NCBI RefSeq assembly: GCF_014773365.1
Contig: NZ_JACWUN010000006.1
Coordinates: 1 to 64,000, forward strand
Reading direction: 5' to 3'
DNA: 64,000 nt
DNA from: Pelovirga terrestris
Lineage (GTDB): Bacteria > Desulfobacterota > Desulfuromonadia > Desulfuromonadales > Geopsychrobacteraceae
A program made the position numbers and the translations under genes. Under the pieces are notes generated by a model. That model was not told where the DNA came from and searched no databases. It saw only the letters and a program-made list of their open reading frames with translations. Positions 62,028 to 64,000 of this stretch are shown here, piece by piece (position 1 is the stretch's first letter; each line of letters begins with the position of its first letter).

Positions 62028-62894
62028 ATGATTATTGACTGGTATCCCGGCCACATGAAGAAGGCCCGGGCGCAGATTATTGAGATCCTGCCGAAGGTTG
62101 ATCTGGTTCTCGAGGTCCTTGATGCACGCCTGCCTGTTAGCAGCTCCAATCCGCTGCTGGAGCGTCTGCGCGGGCAGAAGCCGTGCATCAAGATTCTTAA
62201 CAAGAAAGATCTGGCTGATCCGAACATCACCCGCGCCTGGTTGCGCCTGCTGGAAAAGCAGCAGCAGGTCAAAGCCCTGGCGCTGGAGGCCAAGGACCGG
62301 CGTGATGTTGGTTTGATTCCCAAACTCTGTCGTAGCGTGCTGGCGCAACGATTCAAAGCCGGCAAGCCCCTGAGGGTGATGGTGGTGGGAATCCCCAATG
62401 TCGGCAAGTCAACTTTGATTAATACCCTGGCCGGTAAAAAAATGGCCCGAGTCGGAGATAAGCCGGCGATTACCACCACCACCCAGCAGATCGACCTGCG
62501 CAACGGGATCCTGCTGCTCGACACTCCCGGCATCTTGTGGCCGGTCCTCGACAACCTTGGCGGAGCCGGTCGACTGGCCGCCAGCGGGGCCCTTGGTGAA
62601 GCGGCCTACGCGACCCTTGAGGTGGCGCTGGCGACCCTGGACTATTTGCGGGAACACTACCCGCAGCAAGTAAAGAATCGCTATCAGCTGGAGGACTTAT
62701 CGGGAGCTGCGCTGTCCCTCCTGGAGCAGATTGGCCGTGGCCGTGGTTGCCTGGTCAGCGGGGGCGAGGTCGATCTGCATCGTGCTGCAGAAATGTTCTT
62801 GCGCGATCTGCGCGCAAATAAAATTGGCCGTATCAGTCTGGAACGTCCGACTGAAGATGCGAGCGCTTTTGACCAGTATCAGGAGTCTGAATGA
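62028..62894 (+). CDS. YlqF/RbgA-type ribosome biogenesis GTPase
   Basis: A 288-residue circularly permuted GTPase. G4 (ILNKKDLAD) comes first, then G1 GIPNVGKSTLIN and G3 DTPGIL; the N-terminus DWYPGHMKKARAQI is diagnostic of YlqF/RbgA, involved in late 50S assembly. The ATG at 62028 gives this conserved start; the frame upstream is open for eleven more residues without support. It overlaps the RRM gene by 4 bases. Confidence 0.93.
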   Translation: MIIDWYPGHMKKARAQIIEILPKVDLVLEVLDARLPVSSSNPLLERLRGQKPCIKILNKKDLADPNITRAWLRLLEKQQQVKALALEAKDRRDVGLIPKLCRSVLAQRFKAGKPLRVMVVGIPNVGKSTLINTLAGKKMARVGDKPAITTTTQQIDLRNGILLLDTPGILWPVLDNLGGAGRLAASGALGEAAYATLEVALATLDYLREHYPQQVKNRYQLEDLSGAALSLLEQIGRGRGCLVSGGEVDLHRAAEMFLRDLRANKIGRISLERPTEDASAFDQYQESE

Positions 62895-63232
62895 AACGCA
62901 ACACCGCCTATCGGGATATTTTCGTCAGTGACCTGCCCTACGAAATTAGTGAGGAAGAAATTAAACAGCTGTTCGCCCTGTGCGGCAGCGTCCAGTCGGT
63001 GCAACTGGTACGTGATGCCCGCGGTGAGTTCAAGGGACTGGCTTATGTGCGCATGGCCAGTGCCAAAGAAACCCGCGAAGCTATTAATACCCTCGATGGC
63101 ACCAATTTGTCTGGTCGTTACATCAAAGTCAGCGAAGCGCGTACCAAGGAAGAGCGCAGTGAAGAAAGTGCGGTAATGCCGGAAAAAGCACGGCGGCGTC
63201 GTCCTATCCCGGGGCGTAAAAAGGTGCGTTAA
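62891..63232 (+). CDS. Small RRM RNA-binding protein
   Basis: A 113-residue single RRM protein. RNP2 is DIFVSDLPYEI and RNP1 is FKGLAYVRM; a basic tail RRRRPIPGRKKVR follows. Bacterial RRM proteins of this size bind single-stranded RNA or are cold-induced. It is translationally coupled to the GTPase gene, suggesting a shared role in RNA or ribosome maturation. Confidence 0.9.
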   Translation: MKRNTAYRDIFVSDLPYEISEEEIKQLFALCGSVQSVQLVRDARGEFKGLAYVRMASAKETREAINTLDGTNLSGRYIKVSEARTKEERSEESAVMPEKARRRRPIPGRKKVR

Positions 63233-63262
63233 ACCGCTTTTTGCTGATCAACAAGGTGATCC

Positions 63263-63865
63263 ATGAATGACAGCAGGTACAGCCGCGAAAAGTGGGATCA
63301 GCGTTGGCAGGAAAAGGCGGCCTTGCCTGCAGGGCAACCGGACGACTGGTTATTGCGGGTTCTGCCGCATCTACCGGACTTGGGGGAAGCTCTTGATCTT
63401 GCCTGCGGTATGGGGCGCAATGCACTGGTTCTGGCGCGAGCTGGTTATCAGGTGACCGCGGTCGATTTTTCCCCGGTCGCCCTCGATCTGCTCAGTGGGG
63501 TGGCGGCGCAGGAAGGCCTGCCGGTTGCGGTGGAGTGCGCCGATCTGGAGACCGGTGACTATCGGGTTGCCCCGGCTTCCTATGATCTGGGGTTGCAGTT
63601 CTATTATCTCCACCGCCCGCTATTGCCCCTATTGCAGGATGCTGTACGGCCCGGGGGCTACATGGTTGTACGTACCTTCAGTCAGGCGGGGGAGGAGCGT
63701 TTCGGGCCGGTTAATCGGGAGATCTCATTTGCCCCGGGTGAATTGCTCAACCTTTTTTCCAACTGGGAGATCTTGCTCTACGAGGAAGGGCTTGAGCCCT
63801 CACGCAAGGGGGGATCCTTAGTCGGGCTGTTCGCTCGCAAACAAAACGGCAGTGCTGATACTTGA
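63263..63865 (+). CDS. SAM-dependent methyltransferase (class I)
   Basis: A 200-residue methyltransferase. The start MNDSRYSREKWDQRWQEKA leads to motif I ALDLACGMGRNALVLARAG and VTAVDFSPVALDLL, as in TehB-like methyltransferases. Acceptor is unknown. It lies 30 bases after the RRM gene. Confidence 0.88.
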   Translation: MNDSRYSREKWDQRWQEKAALPAGQPDDWLLRVLPHLPDLGEALDLACGMGRNALVLARAGYQVTAVDFSPVALDLLSGVAAQEGLPVAVECADLETGDYRVAPASYDLGLQFYYLHRPLLPLLQDAVRPGGYMVVRTFSQAGEERFGPVNREISFAPGELLNLFSNWEILLYEEGLEPSRKGGSLVGLFARKQNGSADT

Positions 63866-63882
63866 CCCTGGAGGTTGCGTCA

Positions 63883-64000
63883 ATGTCTGAAGAGGCAACA
63901 TTTTTTTTGCCGGTGCGGGATTACTGTCACCACAACCTGATTACCTGCAGTATCAATGACTCGGTCATTGCCGCAGCCCAGTTGATGCGTGAACGCAAGA
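63883..64000 (+). CDS. CBS-domain protein, N-terminal part cut by window edge
   Basis: An ATG at 63883, after GGAGG, opens a frame reading into a CBS domain (LPVRDYCHHNLITCSINDS, then VIAAAQLMRERK), matching the CBS pattern V-x-D-x-M-x(6)-V-x-P-D-x-S-V-x-E-A-x-x-L-M. Only 39 residues are visible. It may be a nucleotidyltransferase or other regulator with CBS pairs; this cannot be decided here. Confidence 0.75.
   Translation, partial: MSEEATFFLPVRDYCHHNLITCSINDSVIAAAQLMRERK

Noticed and set aside
61608-62348. Long open frame antisense to aroC and the YlqF-type GTPase
   Set aside because: It is a shadow on the opposite strand of two clear genes, lacks a ribosome site and has no domain.
1-64000. 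Search for rRNA, tRNA, CRISPR and riboswitches
   Set aside because: No cloverleaf with a T-loop consensus, rRNA signature, spaced repeat array or recognisable riboswitch core was seen in the intergenic regions by eye; a covariance-model scan would be needed to exclude small RNAs.

Overview
The window reads as a chromosomal segment of a free-living, Gram-negative, anaerobic or microaerophilic deltaproteobacterium, most likely in the Desulfuromonadales (Desulfuromonas/Pelobacter/Geobacter relatives). This rests on a sensor kinase with c-type heme motifs in its periplasmic domain, acetate-type transporters beside a Cache/NtrC-type two-component pair, the carD-ispD-ispF-cysS order, HflKC, ZnuABC with a gamma/delta-type Zur box, and HrcA/CIRCE heat-shock control. 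The lineage is inference; no rRNA or tRNA gene was found. Almost every gene is a housekeeping or stress gene. There is no prophage, CRISPR array or large island; the only classical mobile sequence is the first codons of an IS630-like transposase at the left edge.

Layout. 0-4.4 kb (minus): IS630-like fragment, heme-type sensor kinase, MFS exporter and an S1-domain protein. 4.6-7.9 kb (plus): DgkA-PAP2 fusion, small unknown, Prc protease with terminator. 8-11 kb: zinc uptake, with znuA divergent from zur-znuC-znuB around a Zur operator. 11.1-17.5 kb: PanE-like reductase, carD, ispD-ispF, glnS, cysS. 17.6-24.9 kb: class IV aminotransferase, lipoproteins, CcdA/TlpA thiol-redox pair, Crp-type regulator, exported MsrA and MsrB, beta-barrel protein, unknown. 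24.9-32.6 kb: flavin disulfide reductase, dual-Cache kinase plus sigma54 activator, and an opposing transporter operon (OFA-type MFS with a Cys-rich N-terminus, AceTr-like protein, small membrane protein) preceded by a sigma54 -24/-12 promoter. 33-42.9 kb: cobalamin adenosyltransferase, rsmE, rsgA, thiamine-binding-like protein, hflK-hflC, pseudouridine synthase, comM/yifB, trxB, small membrane protein, nitrilase-family amidase. 43.2-49 kb: a complete Mrp Na+/H+ antiporter operon with a fused A/B subunit. 49.1-64 kb: Q-rich exported protein, export-family membrane protein, hemW, hrcA-grpE-dnaK-dnaJ under CIRCE control, LpoA-like protein, two adjacent carbonic-anhydrase-type genes, aroC, ribosome-biogenesis GTPase, RRM protein, methyltransferase, start of a CBS-domain protein.

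The most noteworthy non-genic structure is a dispersed family of nested palindromes with shared termini (GTA-x-CT-x-TTCAGC type), in a short form of about 57 bp and a long form of about 145 bp. It occurs at least five times, plus one solo end, always between genes, and twice its terminus supplies the stop codon of the upstream gene. The most coherent candidate system is the 26.4-33 kb module: Cache sensor, NtrC-type activator, sigma54 promoter, paired TGCRNA-type words upstream, and two carboxylate-type transporters, one with an unexplained four-cysteine N-terminal domain. A second candidate is a divergent zinc-site protein with the residue pattern of carboxysomal-type carbonic anhydrase, beside an ordinary beta carbonic anhydrase.
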